Source: CAVPDG01 sp963702535
Lineage (GTDB): Bacteria; Chloroflexota; Anaerolineae; Anaerolineales; UBA4823
DNA: 64,000 nucleotides
Assembly (NCBI GenBank): GCA_963702535.1
Contig: CAVPDG010000012.1
Coordinates: 62,001-126,000, forward strand
Direction: 5' to 3'
The notes under the pieces are model-generated. The model worked only from the letters and a program-made list of their open reading frames with translations. It had not been told where the DNA came from and did no database searches. Made by a program: the position numbers and the translations under genes. Shown here in pieces: positions 36,201-46,173 of this stretch. Within the stretch, counting starts at the first letter, position 1. The number at the start of each line of letters is the position of its first letter.

Positions 36201-38108
36201 CAAGAGGCTGCGCTGGGGGTCGATTTGCAGGTTGCTGAGGGCTGCGGCTGCCAGCTCGCGGGAAGCCGCCAGGCGGCTGGCGGTGCGCGATTGCCAGCCG
36301 AGGAAGGCGGCGGTGAGCAACAGGGCAATGGCGATGATGAACGCCCCTGCCAGATACAAGGAACGCTTGCGAAGCTGAGAGGCGGCGTGTGCCTGTTCCT
36401 CAGCGCGCCTGCGCTCCGCCTCAGCCAGTTTTTGTGCGGCTTCCAGCTCGCGCTGGCGCTGCGCTTCCCTTTCATTGGCTTCGCATTCTGCCAGATCCTG
36501 GGCTGCGCCAGATACTCGCGCTCAAGGGTATTGATCTCATCCGGGTGGGTGGAAGCCCATTCCAGCGCCTGGGCCAGCCGGGCGCCACGATACAGGAGAT
36601 CGGGCTCGCGGCTGCGGGCTGCCCAATCCTGGGCGGCTTCGGTGAGGTGGCGGTGCAGGCGCAGATCTTCACGGTTGTCTTCAAGCCAGCCGCGCAGGGT
36701 GGGCCACTCGCGGATCAATGCTTCGTGCGCGACCTCAGCCGAGTCCTGGCTGGTGATGATCAAGCGGGCATCGGCAAGGGCTTTCAACACATTCTGCGTT
36801 GATGGCGGCATCTTCGGGCTGCAAGATCAGCTCGCTGAAAGTCGCCCGGCGGCGGGTATCGCCGGTAGCGGTCTCATCGCCCAGCTCGGTAAGGCGCAAG
36901 AAAGATACGGCGGGCAATTGCGCGCTGCTCAGGGGTGAACTGGTCGACAAATACAGCCTCCGCCGTCTCGGCAATGGCGCCGCGCACGCCGCCCGAGGAG
37001 GTGTAGCCGCTCAGGGTCAGGATACGACCCCGGCGCCGCTGCCAGGTTTCCAGCAGGGCATGCGAAAGCAGCGGCAACGCCCCGGGCTCATGACCCACAT
37101 CGTAGAGGAGCAGATCCGCCAGCCCCGGCTCCAACTCCCAGCGGCCGCGGCGGGCTGGCTCTTCGATGGCGCGGCGCAGCTCGTCAGCGATTCATGGCGC
37201 CGATATACTCCTGCTGGCATGGCCAGGGCTTCTCGCAGGCGGACATACCGGCGCAGCGGGCATAGAAATCGGCGCGCAGGGTGATGACGACGATGATTGG
37301 ACCGTCTGGCTCGCAGGCGGCGGTGAGCAGGTTATCGATAAACGCAGCCCTGTCTCGCATCCGAACGGCACAAGGCTGAAAAGCTCTTCGAACTGGTCGA
37401 CCACAATCAGACTGCAAGCTTCACGGCTGGATTTCGACTGGCGCCTGGCAAACAGGTGCAGGCTGCGCGGGTCGCTGGCAAGGTCGTCCATCAGACTGGC
37501 TGCCTCAGCAACAGAGCCATTTTCCTCGGTAAGGCTGATTGCCAGGCTTTCCAGCGGATGCGCGGTGGGCGTGAGGATATGGATATCCCAATCTGCGGAA
37601 ACTTTGTTCCAACGCAGGGCCGGCACCAATCCGGCGCGCACGAGGGAGGATTTCCCGCTGCCCGAGGCTCCGACCACCGCCAAAAAACGCAACGTGGCAG
37701 TCGATCCGCTGGTGGTCAGAGCCAGGAGGCGCTCCACGATCCTGCGGTGAGCGCCTCCCGCCCGACAAATAAGTCGGCGTCGGCTTCATCGAAATAGCTC
37801 AAGCCTTTGTAAGGACACAACCCCAGGGCAGGCGCATCCTCGCGGCGCACACTGGCAGCCAGCTCCAACAGGCGGGCGACGGCTTTGGGCTCATCGTCCA
37901 GGTCGAGGGCAGGCACGAAGCGCGCCTGGATGGTGGGAATATCCGGCATGCGCAGGTTCTGCTCGAGGCGGCTGATCTGCGCATCGCTATATCCCACGGC
38001 GGTCGCCAGCTCCATCTGCGTGATACCGAGGCGGCGCCTGAGAAAGCGCAGCAAATCGCCAAAGGTGGTGAACTTTTCCAGCGTGCTGGCAGGAATAGAA
38101 GCAGACAT
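33299..38108 (-). CDS. XRE-HTH / STAND NTPase / TM / WD40 / BMP(PnrA)-type ligand-binding fusion protein (about twelve frameshifts)
   Basis: The start is the ATG at 38108 with GGAG 6 bp upstream. Domains in order: XRE-type HTH (FGDLLRFLRRRLGITQMELA, SDAQISRLEQ; about 38080-37930); CPYKGLSYFDEADADLFVGRE linker typical of nSTAND proteins; NTPase with Walker A GASGSGKSS (about 37660) and Walker B IVVDQFEELF (about 37400); a coiled Glu/Arg/Ala region (REAQRQRELEAAQKLAEAE, about 36460); one transmembrane helix (SLYLAGAFIIAIALLLTAAF, 36362-36294) preceded by QLRKR; about 14 WD40 repeats (36150-34400); a TDECQKYLH motif; a Pro linker (LPTPTPFPRAQNG); and a basic-membrane-protein/PnrA-like domain (CQVTNLGGLLDNYFNELIYTG, FGGIDIPQVTGFMDGF, ending GEIKTSP). 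Positive-inside logic puts WD40 and the ligand domain outside and NTPase/HTH inside. Frame changes occur near 37745, 37370, 37190, 36905, 36800, 36512, 35655, 35380, 34710, 34275, 33960, 33590 and 33560. Intact length would be about 1600 residues. The breaks may be errors or real decay. Confidence 0.78.
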
Positions 38109-38257
38109 TCCGATCTCCGGTGCGGAAGGATAACATATTCTTCGGCTTTTGGAGAATTTTGGTAGAAAATGGCAAGTTTGGTAAGCCCCGAATGCTACCA
38201 TCAAGCTACCAGACCGGAGCGCAAAAAGCGCAAATCCAACCGGCCGGAGGAGAAAAG

Positions 38258-39866
38258 ATGAAACGCAACAAACTATTCTTGATCGTGCTGGTCCTGATCA
38301 TGGTCCTGCTGGCTGCCTGCGGTCCCGCGGCGCCTGCCAGTGTTGCCAAGCCAACGTCAGAGCAAGCACAGGCCTCAGCCTCGACAGAGGCGCCAGCAGG
38401 CGACAGAAGCCCATTCTGAGATGGCCATGGATACACCAACTGAAATGCCGACCATGGTCGCAACTGAGAAACCAGCGCCGCAACCCGCATCTACTGGCGA
38501 CTTTCCCATTGGCAAATTTGTATCGGTGAAGGATAAAGCTGATCGGTATAAATTACAACCAGGATGGCACTTTTGAGTTTTACTATGCCAGCAAAGATCC
38601 AATCTTTGTCGGAAAATTTACCGTCGAAGGCGATCGTATCACATCAGTGAGACCCGACGACACAGATCCCAAATGCGCCGGTCCGGCAACCTACACATGG
38701 TCCTTCGATGGGGAAAAACTGACCTTTGCTCCTACTTTTGATGATCCGTGCAAGCGACGCCGAGAGGCAAACGGTGACACGTATATACTGGACGCCAGCA
38801 ACCTTACCCGAAATCTCTATCGATGCCGGCTGATTTCTCCTACACCGCACCCGAGATGATCAGTGAGGGCTGGGTGCGCGTCAGGCTGACAAATTCGGGG
38901 CAGGAGCCGCACCACGTGCAGTTTCTGCGGCTGAACGACGGCGTCACGCTGGCGCAGTTCGAGGAAGCCCTGAAGCAAGGCGAAGGTCCTGCCATGGCGC
39001 TGGTGAAGCAGATGGGGGGCGTGGGTGCCATCGCTCCGAGCCTCTCGGCGCAAGCGGTACTCAACCTCCCGGCAGGTGAGTACGTGATCCTGTGCCTGAT
39101 CCCCTCGCCGAGCGACCAGGTGGCGCACGTGGCCAAGGGGATGATCAAGAGCATGACCGTCCAGCCGGCAGAAGCAGCTACAGCGCTTGAACCCAATGCT
39201 GATCTGACGGTGAACATGCAGGACTTTGTCTTTGACCTGCCGGATACGCTGCCTGCTGGACCGCTGGCGATCCAGGTGACCAACAATGGACCCGAAGCGC
39301 ACGAATTCAACATCATGCGCCTGGCAGATGGCAAGACAGCGGAGGACGTGCTGCAATACCTGGGCGCGCCCGATGGCTCACCGCCCTTCATCCCGGTTGG
39401 CGGCATGAACGGGCTGGATAAAGGATTATCCGGTTATGCAGAAATTGAGCTGCAACCGGGTACCTATGTGGCGATCTGCAACATCCCCAGCCCGGCGGCT
39501 GAAGGTCACCCGCACTTCACGCTCGGCATGATCAAGCAGTTCAGCGTGGCGCCGTCAGCGTCAGCCGGCTTCCCGACCGGGAAATTCATCTCCGTGAGCG
39601 ACAAGGCGCGCGCCTACGAATTCAACCCGGACGGCACCTTTGCCTTCTACCTGGGCGGCAAAGACCCGGTGGTTAGCGGCAACTACACGGTAGTAGGCGA
39701 CCTGCTATCCCTGAACAATCCCAACGAGAGCGACCCGAACTGCCAGGGTTCGGTGACGTACCAGTGGTATTTCAGCGATAACAAGCTGACCTTTGCGCCC
39801 GTTGGGCAGGATAACTGCCGGGCGAGATCGGATTCGTTCAAGGACATATACACAAAATCATCGTAA
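38258..39866 (+). CDS. Lipoprotein with duplicated unknown domain and two cupredoxin-like domains (three frameshifts)
   Basis: GGAGGAG precedes the ATG at 38258; LLAACG is a lipobox. Frame changes near 38400, 38553 and 38815 join the segments. After a Thr/Pro/Ala spacer comes a domain A1 (FPIGKFVSVKDKADRY, DGTFEFYY, DPKCAGPATYTWSFDGEKLT). Then follow two beta domains with a cupredoxin-like pattern (GWVRVRLTNSGQEPHHVQFL and LAIQVTNNGPEAHEFNIMRL, each followed by a C-x-IPSP motif), and a second copy A2 (FPTGKFISVSDKARAYEF, DPNCQGSVTYQWYFSDNKLT). Copper ligands are incomplete, so metal binding is uncertain. Domains A1/A2 I do not recognise. It diverges from the STAND gene, 149 bp away. Intact length would be about 536 residues. 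Confidence 0.8.
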
Positions 39867-39878
39867 ACAGGGGGTGAA

Positions 39879-39926
39879 CAACGCCAGGTGACAGTCACTT
39901 TGATCTGTGACTGTCACCTGGCGTTG
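39879..39926. repeat. Perfect 20-bp inverted repeat
   Basis: CAACGCCAGGTGACAGTCAC (39879-39898) is exactly complementary to 39907-39926 around an 8-nt loop TTTGATCT. It lies between the convergent lipoprotein and Nudix genes. There is no T tract, so it is more like a palindromic repeat element than a standard terminator, though it may end transcription both ways. Confidence 0.9.
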
Positions 39927-39942
39927 ATCGAAACGGAAAATC

Positions 39943-39971
39943 GTAGAGACGCGAAAATTTTGCGTCTCTAC
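39943..39971. repeat. REP-like palindrome GTAGAGACG, copy 2
   Basis: GTAGAGACGCGAAAATTTTG followed by CGTCTCTAC is a near-perfect palindrome and a second copy of the element at 33266-33293, 6.7 kb away. Confidence 0.8.
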
Positions 39972-39974
39972 CGG

Positions 39975-40431
<457 letters not shown>

Positions 40432-40434
40432 GCT

Positions 40435-41244
40435 TTAGCCCTCGGCTTGGACCAGGCGCACGTCCTGCTGGATCGGCGGAATGCGGATGCCCTCGGCTTC
40501 GAAGCGCAGCTTGATCTGCTGGCGCAGGCTGGGGGAGAAGTCCCAGTAATCTTTGAAAGCCAGGAAGGCGCTCACCATGAGCGTGACGCCGTTGGCGCCC
40601 AGCTCCTGCACTATCACGGTGGGCGCAGGTAGTTTCTGCACGCGCTCATCCGCCTGGAGCATCTCTTCCAGCAGGCGGCGAGCTTTCTCCAGGTCGTCGG
40701 TGTAGCGGATGACCACGGGCACATCGGCGCGCAGCACGTCGAGGGTGGAGTAGTTGGTGATGCCGTTGAACTGCAGCCGGCTGTTGGGCAGCGTAACCAC
40801 GCGGTTGGAAGCCGTCTGGATCACGGTGAAGAAAAGCTGGATCTCGAGCACTTTACCGATCACCCCGGAGCTCTCGATGGTATCGCCGATCTTGAAGGGC
40901 TGGAAGGTGTAGAAGATGATGGCGGCTGCCAGGTCTGCCAGGGTCTCTTTGAGGGCGATGCCGACGGTCACCACCACCGCGCCGGATATGGCGGCCATGG
41001 AGGTCATGGGGATACCCAGGATCGAGAGCACCAGCAGGGCAGTCAGCGCCAGGATGCCGTAATAGGTCGCAAAGGTGAGCACGTTGATCATGGAGAGGGT
41101 GAGTTTGGCGCGCTCGGCGGCGAGCTTGACCCACTTACGGCACTGGCGCGCCAGCCACCAGCCGATGAGGATAACCAAGCCATCGATGGCGATGCGGATG
41201 AGGAGACCGATTACAAACTCTTGCAGGTTGGCGGGGATTGTCAT
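40435..41244 (-). CDS. MscS-family mechanosensitive channel
   Basis: This 269-residue protein has three N-terminal membrane segments (IGLLIRIAIDGLVILIGWWL, FATYYGILALTALLVLSIL and the pore-lining AAISGAVVVTVGIALKETLA). The MscS beta domain follows (FQPFKIGDTIESSGVIGKV, VVTLPNSRLQFNGITNYS) and a C-terminal alpha/beta cage domain (LMVSAFLAFKDYWDFSPSLR). It opens under membrane tension to release solutes on osmotic downshock. It is the first gene of a two-gene unit with the Nudix hydrolase. Confidence 0.93.
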   Translation of the reverse strand: MTIPANLQEFVIGLLIRIAIDGLVILIGWWLARQCRKWVKLAAERAKLTLSMINVLTFATYYGILALTALLVLSILGIPMTSMAAISGAVVVTVGIALKETLADLAAAIIFYTFQPFKIGDTIESSGVIGKVLEIQLFFTVIQTASNRVVTLPNSRLQFNGITNYSTLDVLRADVPVVIRYTDDLEKARRLLEEMLQADERVQKLPAPTVIVQELGANGVTLMVSAFLAFKDYWDFSPSLRQQIKLRFEAEGIRIPPIQQDVRLVQAEG

Positions 41245-41364
41245 GGCTCACCTCCCAGGATGGGGGGATTGTATCACAGCGCAGGGGAGCCAACAGCTTC
41301 GCAAAGGGTGTAACAATTCCTTGAGGGACGCCATTAACCTGTTAAGAAAGAACAATCAGAACTT

Positions 41365-41435
41365 AACCACGGAGACACAGAGATCACGGAGTTTAACCAA
41401 AGTTGCTTCTCTGTGTTCTCCGTGTCTCTGTGGTT
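41365..41435. repeat. Imperfect inverted repeat of the ACCACGGAGACACAGAG type
   Basis: AACCACGGAGACACAGAG (from 41365) is matched by the complement CTCTGTGTTCTCCGTGTCTC (from 41409) ending GTGGTT at 41435, around a short AT-rich centre. Similar sequences are dispersed in many prokaryotic genomes. It occupies the gap 41245-41592, where no other gene is seen. Confidence 0.75.
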
Positions 41436-41592
41436 TTCCCACTTTTCTTGGTTTGCCGTGCAGCCGGATACGGTAGTGACAAAGGAGATGTGTGTGACAA
41501 TTGGACACAATACCGGGCAATTGAGGGGCATCCGCGGCCGGTGGGAGGCGCTGGTGCGAGGGGACGTGATACAATTTAAAGCCGGTAAGGCG

Positions 41593-43314
41593 ATGACGAG
41601 CGAAGAGGGCAACGAGACGATCCATTTTTCACAGCCGCGCGAGACGGTGGAAGCGCGCCTGCCGGACGGCAGGACGATCAGCGGTCCGCGCGGTGCGCCG
41701 GTGGGTGAGTTCCTCAGCCTGCTGAAAGATGAGCTGCCGCCCATCACGGGGGCGATCGTCAATGGCGAGCTGCGCGAGCTGACCTTCTGCCTGCCGATGG
41801 ACTCCAAGGTGCAGCCGGTGACGATGGGCGACGCCGACGGGATGCGCATCTACCGGCGCTCGCTCACCTTCCTGCTGGAGGTGGCTTTCATCACGCTCTT
41901 CCCCGGCGCGGACGTAAGCGTGGACCATTCGGTGTCTTCCGGCGGTTACTACTGCCAGGCGATCGACCGCCCGCCGCTGCGCCTGCAAGAGCTGGCGCAG
42001 GTGGAGGCGGAGATGAGGCGCCTGGTAGACGCCGATTTACCCTTCCGCCGCCTGGAAGTGCCGCTGGCGGAGGCGCGCGAGTACTTCCGCCTGGAGGGCA
42101 AGGCGGATAAGGAGCGCCTGCTCGCTCACCGCCAAAAAGATTACCTGACCCTGTATGACTTGAAAGGGCATCACGATTACCATCACGGCTACATGGTGCC
42201 TTCCACCGGCTACCTGCGCTGGTTTGCACTCTCGCCTACCGGAGATGGCTTTACCCTGCGCTTCCCCCGGCGCCACGCGCCGACGCAGCTCTCGCCCATC
42301 CCGGAGTACTCGAAGCTGCTGACCACTTACCGGCAGTACGGCGACTGGCTGGAGCGCCTGGGCATTTCCAGCGTGGGGGCGCTGAACGACGCCATCCAAT
42401 CCAAACGCAGCCAGGAGGTGATCCTGGTGTCGGAGGCGCTGCACGAGCAGCGCGTGGCGGATATCGCGGCGCAGATCAGCAACCGCCGCGAGCAGGTGAA
42501 GGTGATCCTGGTGGCGGGTCCGTCGGCATCGGGCAAGACCACTTTCTCCAAGCGCCTCTCGGTGCAGCTCCTGGCGCACGGGCTTTCGCCTTTCCCGCTG
42601 GAGCTGGATAATTACTTCATCGACCGGGATTTCACACCGCGCGACGAGAAGGGGGAGTACGACTTCGAATCGATCGAGGCGCTCAACCGGCAGCGGCTCT
42701 CCGACGACCTGCGCCGCCTGATCGCCGGCGAAACGATCCAGATGCCGCGCTACAACTTCCTGACCGGCAAGAGCGAGCCGGGCGATGTGGTGCAGCTCAA
42801 ATCCAGCGACCTGATCATCGTGGAGGGCATCCACGGCTTGAACCCGGCGCTCATCCCAGACCTGCCGGCAGAGACAGCCTTCCGCATCTATGCTTCCGCC
42901 CTGACCCAGCTCAATCTGGACCGGCAGAACCGCATATCGACCACCGATACGCGCCTGATCCGGCGCATCGTGCGCGATGCCCGCGAGCGCGGCTACCCGG
43001 CGCATGTGACCATCCAGCGCTGGGAATCGGTGCGCAGGGGAGAAAAGCGCTACATCTTCCCTTACCAGGAAAATGCGGACGTGATGTTCAACTCGGCGCT
43101 GGTCTACGAGGTTTCGGCGCTCAAGCCGCTGGCAGAGCCGCTGCTGCGCCAGGTGCCTTTCGGCAAGCCGGGGTACGTGGAAGCCAAGCGCCTGCTGGCA
43201 TTCCTGGAATGGTTCCTGCCGATGGATAGCGACCTCATCCCGGATAACTCCATCCTGCGCGAGTTCATGGGCGGCTCGATCCTGCGCGAGTTCAAATTGT
43301 GGAAGCATAGCTAA
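41593..43314 (+). CDS. Nucleoside (uridine) kinase with TGS-like and tRNA-synthetase-like N-terminal domains
   Basis: The start at 41593 (MTSEEGNETIHF) suits the family length of about 570 residues; a GTG at 41494 with AAAGGAG 6 bp upstream would add about 33 residues. Residues 10-70 form a TGS-like domain (ETVEARLPDGRTISGP). Residues 80-240 resemble the threonyl/alanyl-tRNA synthetase second additional domain (LEVAFITLFPGADVSVDHSV, KGHHDYHHGYMVPSTG). A PRK/uridine kinase domain has P-loop GPSASGKTT (about residue 308), LDNYFIDRD and IVEGIHGLNP. The fusion is known in this kinase family; why it keeps a synthetase-like head is not clear. It phosphorylates uridine or a related nucleoside. Confidence 0.9.
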   Translation: MTSEEGNETIHFSQPRETVEARLPDGRTISGPRGAPVGEFLSLLKDELPPITGAIVNGELRELTFCLPMDSKVQPVTMGDADGMRIYRRSLTFLLEVAFITLFPGADVSVDHSVSSGGYYCQAIDRPPLRLQELAQVEAEMRRLVDADLPFRRLEVPLAEAREYFRLEGKADKERLLAHRQKDYLTLYDLKGHHDYHHGYMVPSTGYLRWFALSPTGDGFTLRFPRRHAPTQLSPIPEYSKLLTTYRQYGDWLERLGISSVGALNDAIQSKRSQEVILVSEALHEQRVADIAAQISNRREQVKVILVAGPSASGKTTFSKRLSVQLLAHGLSPFPLELDNYFIDRDFTPRDEKGEYDFESIEALNRQRLSDDLRRLIAGETIQMPRYNFLTGKSEPGDVVQLKSSDLIIVEGIHGLNPALIPDLPAETAFRIYASALTQLNLDRQNRISTTDTRLIRRIVRDARERGYPAHVTIQRWESVRRGEKRYIFPYQENADVMFNSALVYEVSALKPLAEPLLRQVPFGKPGYVEAKRLLAFLEWFLPMDSDLIPDNSILREFMGGSILREFKLWKHS

Positions 43315-43381
43315 GGTGGTTGGTACCCCTCAAGGGCAGTCGGGAGTCAGTTGGCAGGATTTTAGTGAAGGATGTGGAGAT

Positions 43382-46069
43382 ATGAGGGGATTAATCCGGT
43401 TACTGGCGCTACTGGCAATCTTGCTGGCTGTGGCAGGGCTGGCGGGGGCAAACGCAGCCAACGCACCCATCCCGGTTCTTGAACAAGCCATTGCAACCAG
43501 CCCGCCGCTGCCGCCGGGAGAGGGACCGTGGGTGGTGCGGGCGTACTTCAGCGATCCGGCGCTGCCCCGCCAACTGGCGTCGCGCCTGGAGCCGTGGGAG
43601 GTGCACCCGGATGAGGGCTACCTGGTTGCGGAGGTGGACCGCAAGACTTATGAATGGATGCTTTCCGCCGGGTTCCGCGTGGAGGTGGATGCAAAGCTCA
43701 CCCGCCAGGCGCAGCAGCCGCTGATCCCGCTGCCCGGACAAGCCAGCGGAGTGCCGGCGTATCCCTGCTACCGCACGGTCGAGGAAACTTACGCCACCGC
43801 CGAGCAGATCGCCGCCGGGTATCCGTCTCTGGCGACCTGGGAGGACATCGGCGATTCCTGGGAAAAGGGAGAGCCGGGCGGGCTAGCAGGCTATGACCTG
43901 CGGGTGCTGCACCTGACCAACAGCGCCATACCCGGACCCAAGCCGGGGCTGTTCGTCATGTCTTCTATGCACGCCCGCGAGTACGCACCGGCGGAGCTCA
44001 ACCTGCGCTTTGCGGAATACCTGGCGGAAAATTACGGGGTAGACCCGGACGTGACCTGGATGCTGGACTATACCGATCTCTACCTGCTCTTCCAATCTAA
44101 CCCGGACGGGCGCAAGCAAGCCGAAGGCGGACTATCCTGGCGCAAGAACACCGACAATCTGTACTGTTCGAATACGACGTCGCGCGGGGCGGATCTCAAC
44201 CGCAACTTCAGCTACGCCTGGGGGTGCTGCGGGGGATCGAGCGGCAATACATGCGACGAGCTGTACCGCGGACCGAGCGCAGCCTCCGAGCCGGAGACGC
44301 AAGCCATCCAGAATTACGTGCGCCAGCGCTTCCCCGACCAGCGCGGGGCGGGATCCGACTCGCCGGCGCCGGCGGATGCAAGCGGCATCTTCCTGGACCT
44401 GCACAGCTACGGTGGGTTGGTGCTGTGGCCCTGGGGCTACACCATCCAGCTGCCGCCTAACGCCAGCGCCTTGCAGACCCTGGGGCGCAAGCTGGGGTAT
44501 TTCAACAGTTACACTCCCGAGCAAGCGTACCTGCTTTACACCACAGACGGCACGACGGATGACTTTGCATATGGCGAGTTGGGTCTGGCGGCATACACGA
44601 TCGAGATGGGGAACACCTTCTTCCAGGATTGCGCCACGTTCGAGAACAGCATCATCCCGCAGAACCTGCCGGCGCTGCTGTATGCAGCCAAGGCCGCGCG
44701 CAGCCCTTATCTCTCCCCAGCCGGACCCGAGGCGTTGGAGCTGAGCATTACTCCGCAAACTGAGGCGCCCGGCGCCGCCCTGCAGGTGAGCGCCAGGCTG
44801 GATGATACGCGCTTCAACAACAGCCGGGGGAGCGAGGCGGTGCAGGCGATCGCAGCAGCCGAATACTCAATCGACGCGCCGCCCTGGCAAGCCGGCGCCA
44901 CCCAGGCGATGAGCGCGGCGGACGGCAGCTTTAACCAAAGCAGCGAGGGCGTAACGGCAACGATCGACACCCGCGGGCTGGGGCAGGGGCGCCACATCCT
45001 GTTCGTGCGCGGCCGCGACAGCGCTGGCAACTGGGGTCCGCCCAGCGCGGCTTTCTTCTACCTGCTTACTCCATCCGGCTCGCCCACCGTGCAGGGCTAC
45101 CTGCGCCAGGCTGGGACGGGTATGCCGCTGGTCGGCAGCATTCAGGCGGGTCCATTCAGTGCAGGCAGCGATCCGACCACCGGGTTCTACAGCACCCACA
45201 TCCTTCCCGGCAGTTACGCGCTGAGCGCCTCCGCAGCAGGGCATCTGACCGCCACGTCGCAGGTGACGGTAACCGACCCGCGGCTGGTGCTGCAAGACTT
45301 CAACCTGACGCCGACCTGCGCCCTGATCGATGACGACGGCGAGGCGGGCAACACCGGCTGGACGGCAAACAGCCCGTGGGGGATCAGCAGCGAGGCGGCG
45401 CACAGCCCGACGCATGCCTGGACGGACAGCCCCGGCGGGCATTACGCCAATAACACCAACGTCTCGCTGACCTCACCCGTCTACGACCTGCGTCCATACA
45501 GCGGGGTGAGCCTGAGCTTCTGGCATACCTACGACCTGGAAACGGGTTACGATTACGCCCGCGTTGAATATTCCACCAACGGCGGCAGCACCTGGAGCGA
45601 GGCGGCGGCGTTCAGCGAGGAAGCGCATAGCTCCTGGACGCAGACCAGCCTGGCGCTGCCTGCCCTGGACGGCGCAGCCCAGGCGCGCCTGCGCTTCCGG
45701 CTGACCAGCGACCAGACGAAGAACGCCGATGGCTGGCACATCGACGATATCATCCTGTCCGGCGGCAGCTTGAGCTGCCTGCCGCAGCTCGCGCCTGCGG
45801 CGGGATTCGTCCCCAGCCAGCCCGTGCTGGCAGGGCGCCCGGTGACCTTCACCAACCTATCTTACGGGACGCCCACCCTGAGCTATAGCTGGGATTTCGG
45901 CGATGGCTCTCCGCTCTCGAGCCTCGCCCAACCGAGCCATACCTTTGCAACCGCCGGGACGTATACGGTAACGCTGACGGCATCCAGCGCGCTGGGCAGT
46001 GATACGTTTGCGCAGGCGCTGGTGGTGGGTCCTCCGCCGGCTGCCTTCCTGGGACTCGTGGTAAGATGA
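43382..46069 (+). CDS. Secreted M14 zinc carboxypeptidase with CarboxypepD-reg, MAM-like and PKD domains
   Basis: This 895-residue protein starts MRGLIRLLALLAILLAVAGLAG, a signal peptide, at the ATG at 43382. The M14 domain (about residues 125-440) has the zinc ligands SSMHAREYAPAELN (His and Glu, about 197/200) and DLHSYGG (His, about 340), substrate motifs SNPDGR and GADLNRNFSYAWG, and the catalytic Glu in AYTIEMGN (about 408). The C-terminal part holds an Ig-like region, a carboxypeptidase-regulatory-like domain (VQGYLRQAGTGMPLVG), a MAM/jelly-roll-like domain (SLSFWHTYDLETGYDYARVE) and a PKD domain (YSWDFGDGSPLSSLAQPSHT). It degrades extracellular peptides. It is 67 bp downstream of the nucleoside kinase. 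Confidence 0.93.
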   Translation: MRGLIRLLALLAILLAVAGLAGANAANAPIPVLEQAIATSPPLPPGEGPWVVRAYFSDPALPRQLASRLEPWEVHPDEGYLVAEVDRKTYEWMLSAGFRVEVDAKLTRQAQQPLIPLPGQASGVPAYPCYRTVEETYATAEQIAAGYPSLATWEDIGDSWEKGEPGGLAGYDLRVLHLTNSAIPGPKPGLFVMSSMHAREYAPAELNLRFAEYLAENYGVDPDVTWMLDYTDLYLLFQSNPDGRKQAEGGLSWRKNTDNLYCSNTTSRGADLNRNFSYAWGCCGGSSGNTCDELYRGPSAASEPETQAIQNYVRQRFPDQRGAGSDSPAPADASGIFLDLHSYGGLVLWPWGYTIQLPPNASALQTLGRKLGYFNSYTPEQAYLLYTTDGTTDDFAYGELGLAAYTIEMGNTFFQDCATFENSIIPQNLPALLYAAKAARSPYLSPAGPEALELSITPQTEAPGAALQVSARLDDTRFNNSRGSEAVQAIAAAEYSIDAPPWQAGATQAMSAADGSFNQSSEGVTATIDTRGLGQGRHILFVRGRDSAGNWGPPSAAFFYLLTPSGSPTVQGYLRQAGTGMPLVGSIQAGPFSAGSDPTTGFYSTHILPGSYALSASAAGHLTATSQVTVTDPRLVLQDFNLTPTCALIDDDGEAGNTGWTANSPWGISSEAAHSPTHAWTDSPGGHYANNTNVSLTSPVYDLRPYSGVSLSFWHTYDLETGYDYARVEYSTNGGSTWSEAAAFSEEAHSSWTQTSLALPALDGAAQARLRFRLTSDQTKNADGWHIDDIILSGGSLSCLPQLAPAAGFVPSQPVLAGRPVTFTNLSYGTPTLSYSWDFGDGSPLSSLAQPSHTFATAGTYTVTLTASSALGSDTFAQALVVGPPPAAFLGLVVR

Positions 46070-46079
46070 CGATAAGAGC

Positions 46080-46124
46080 AAAAAGTGGCGTGAGACGAGA
46101 TCCGCTCATCTGACGTCACTTTTT
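46080..46124. terminator. Bidirectional hairpin terminator
   Basis: AAAAAGTGGCGTGAGACGAG and CTCATCTGACGTCACTTTTT form a long stem with a few mismatches, with A and T runs at the ends. It closes the carboxypeptidase gene. Confidence 0.75.
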
Positions 46125-46173
46125 GCGGAATCGATTAAAATTTCAAGAAATCACTTTCTAAGGAGGTCCCACG

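Noticed and set aside
42037..43308. Long minus-strand frame opposite the nucleoside kinase
   Set aside because: Its His/Arg/Gln-rich composition has no domain character, while the plus strand has a P-loop kinase.
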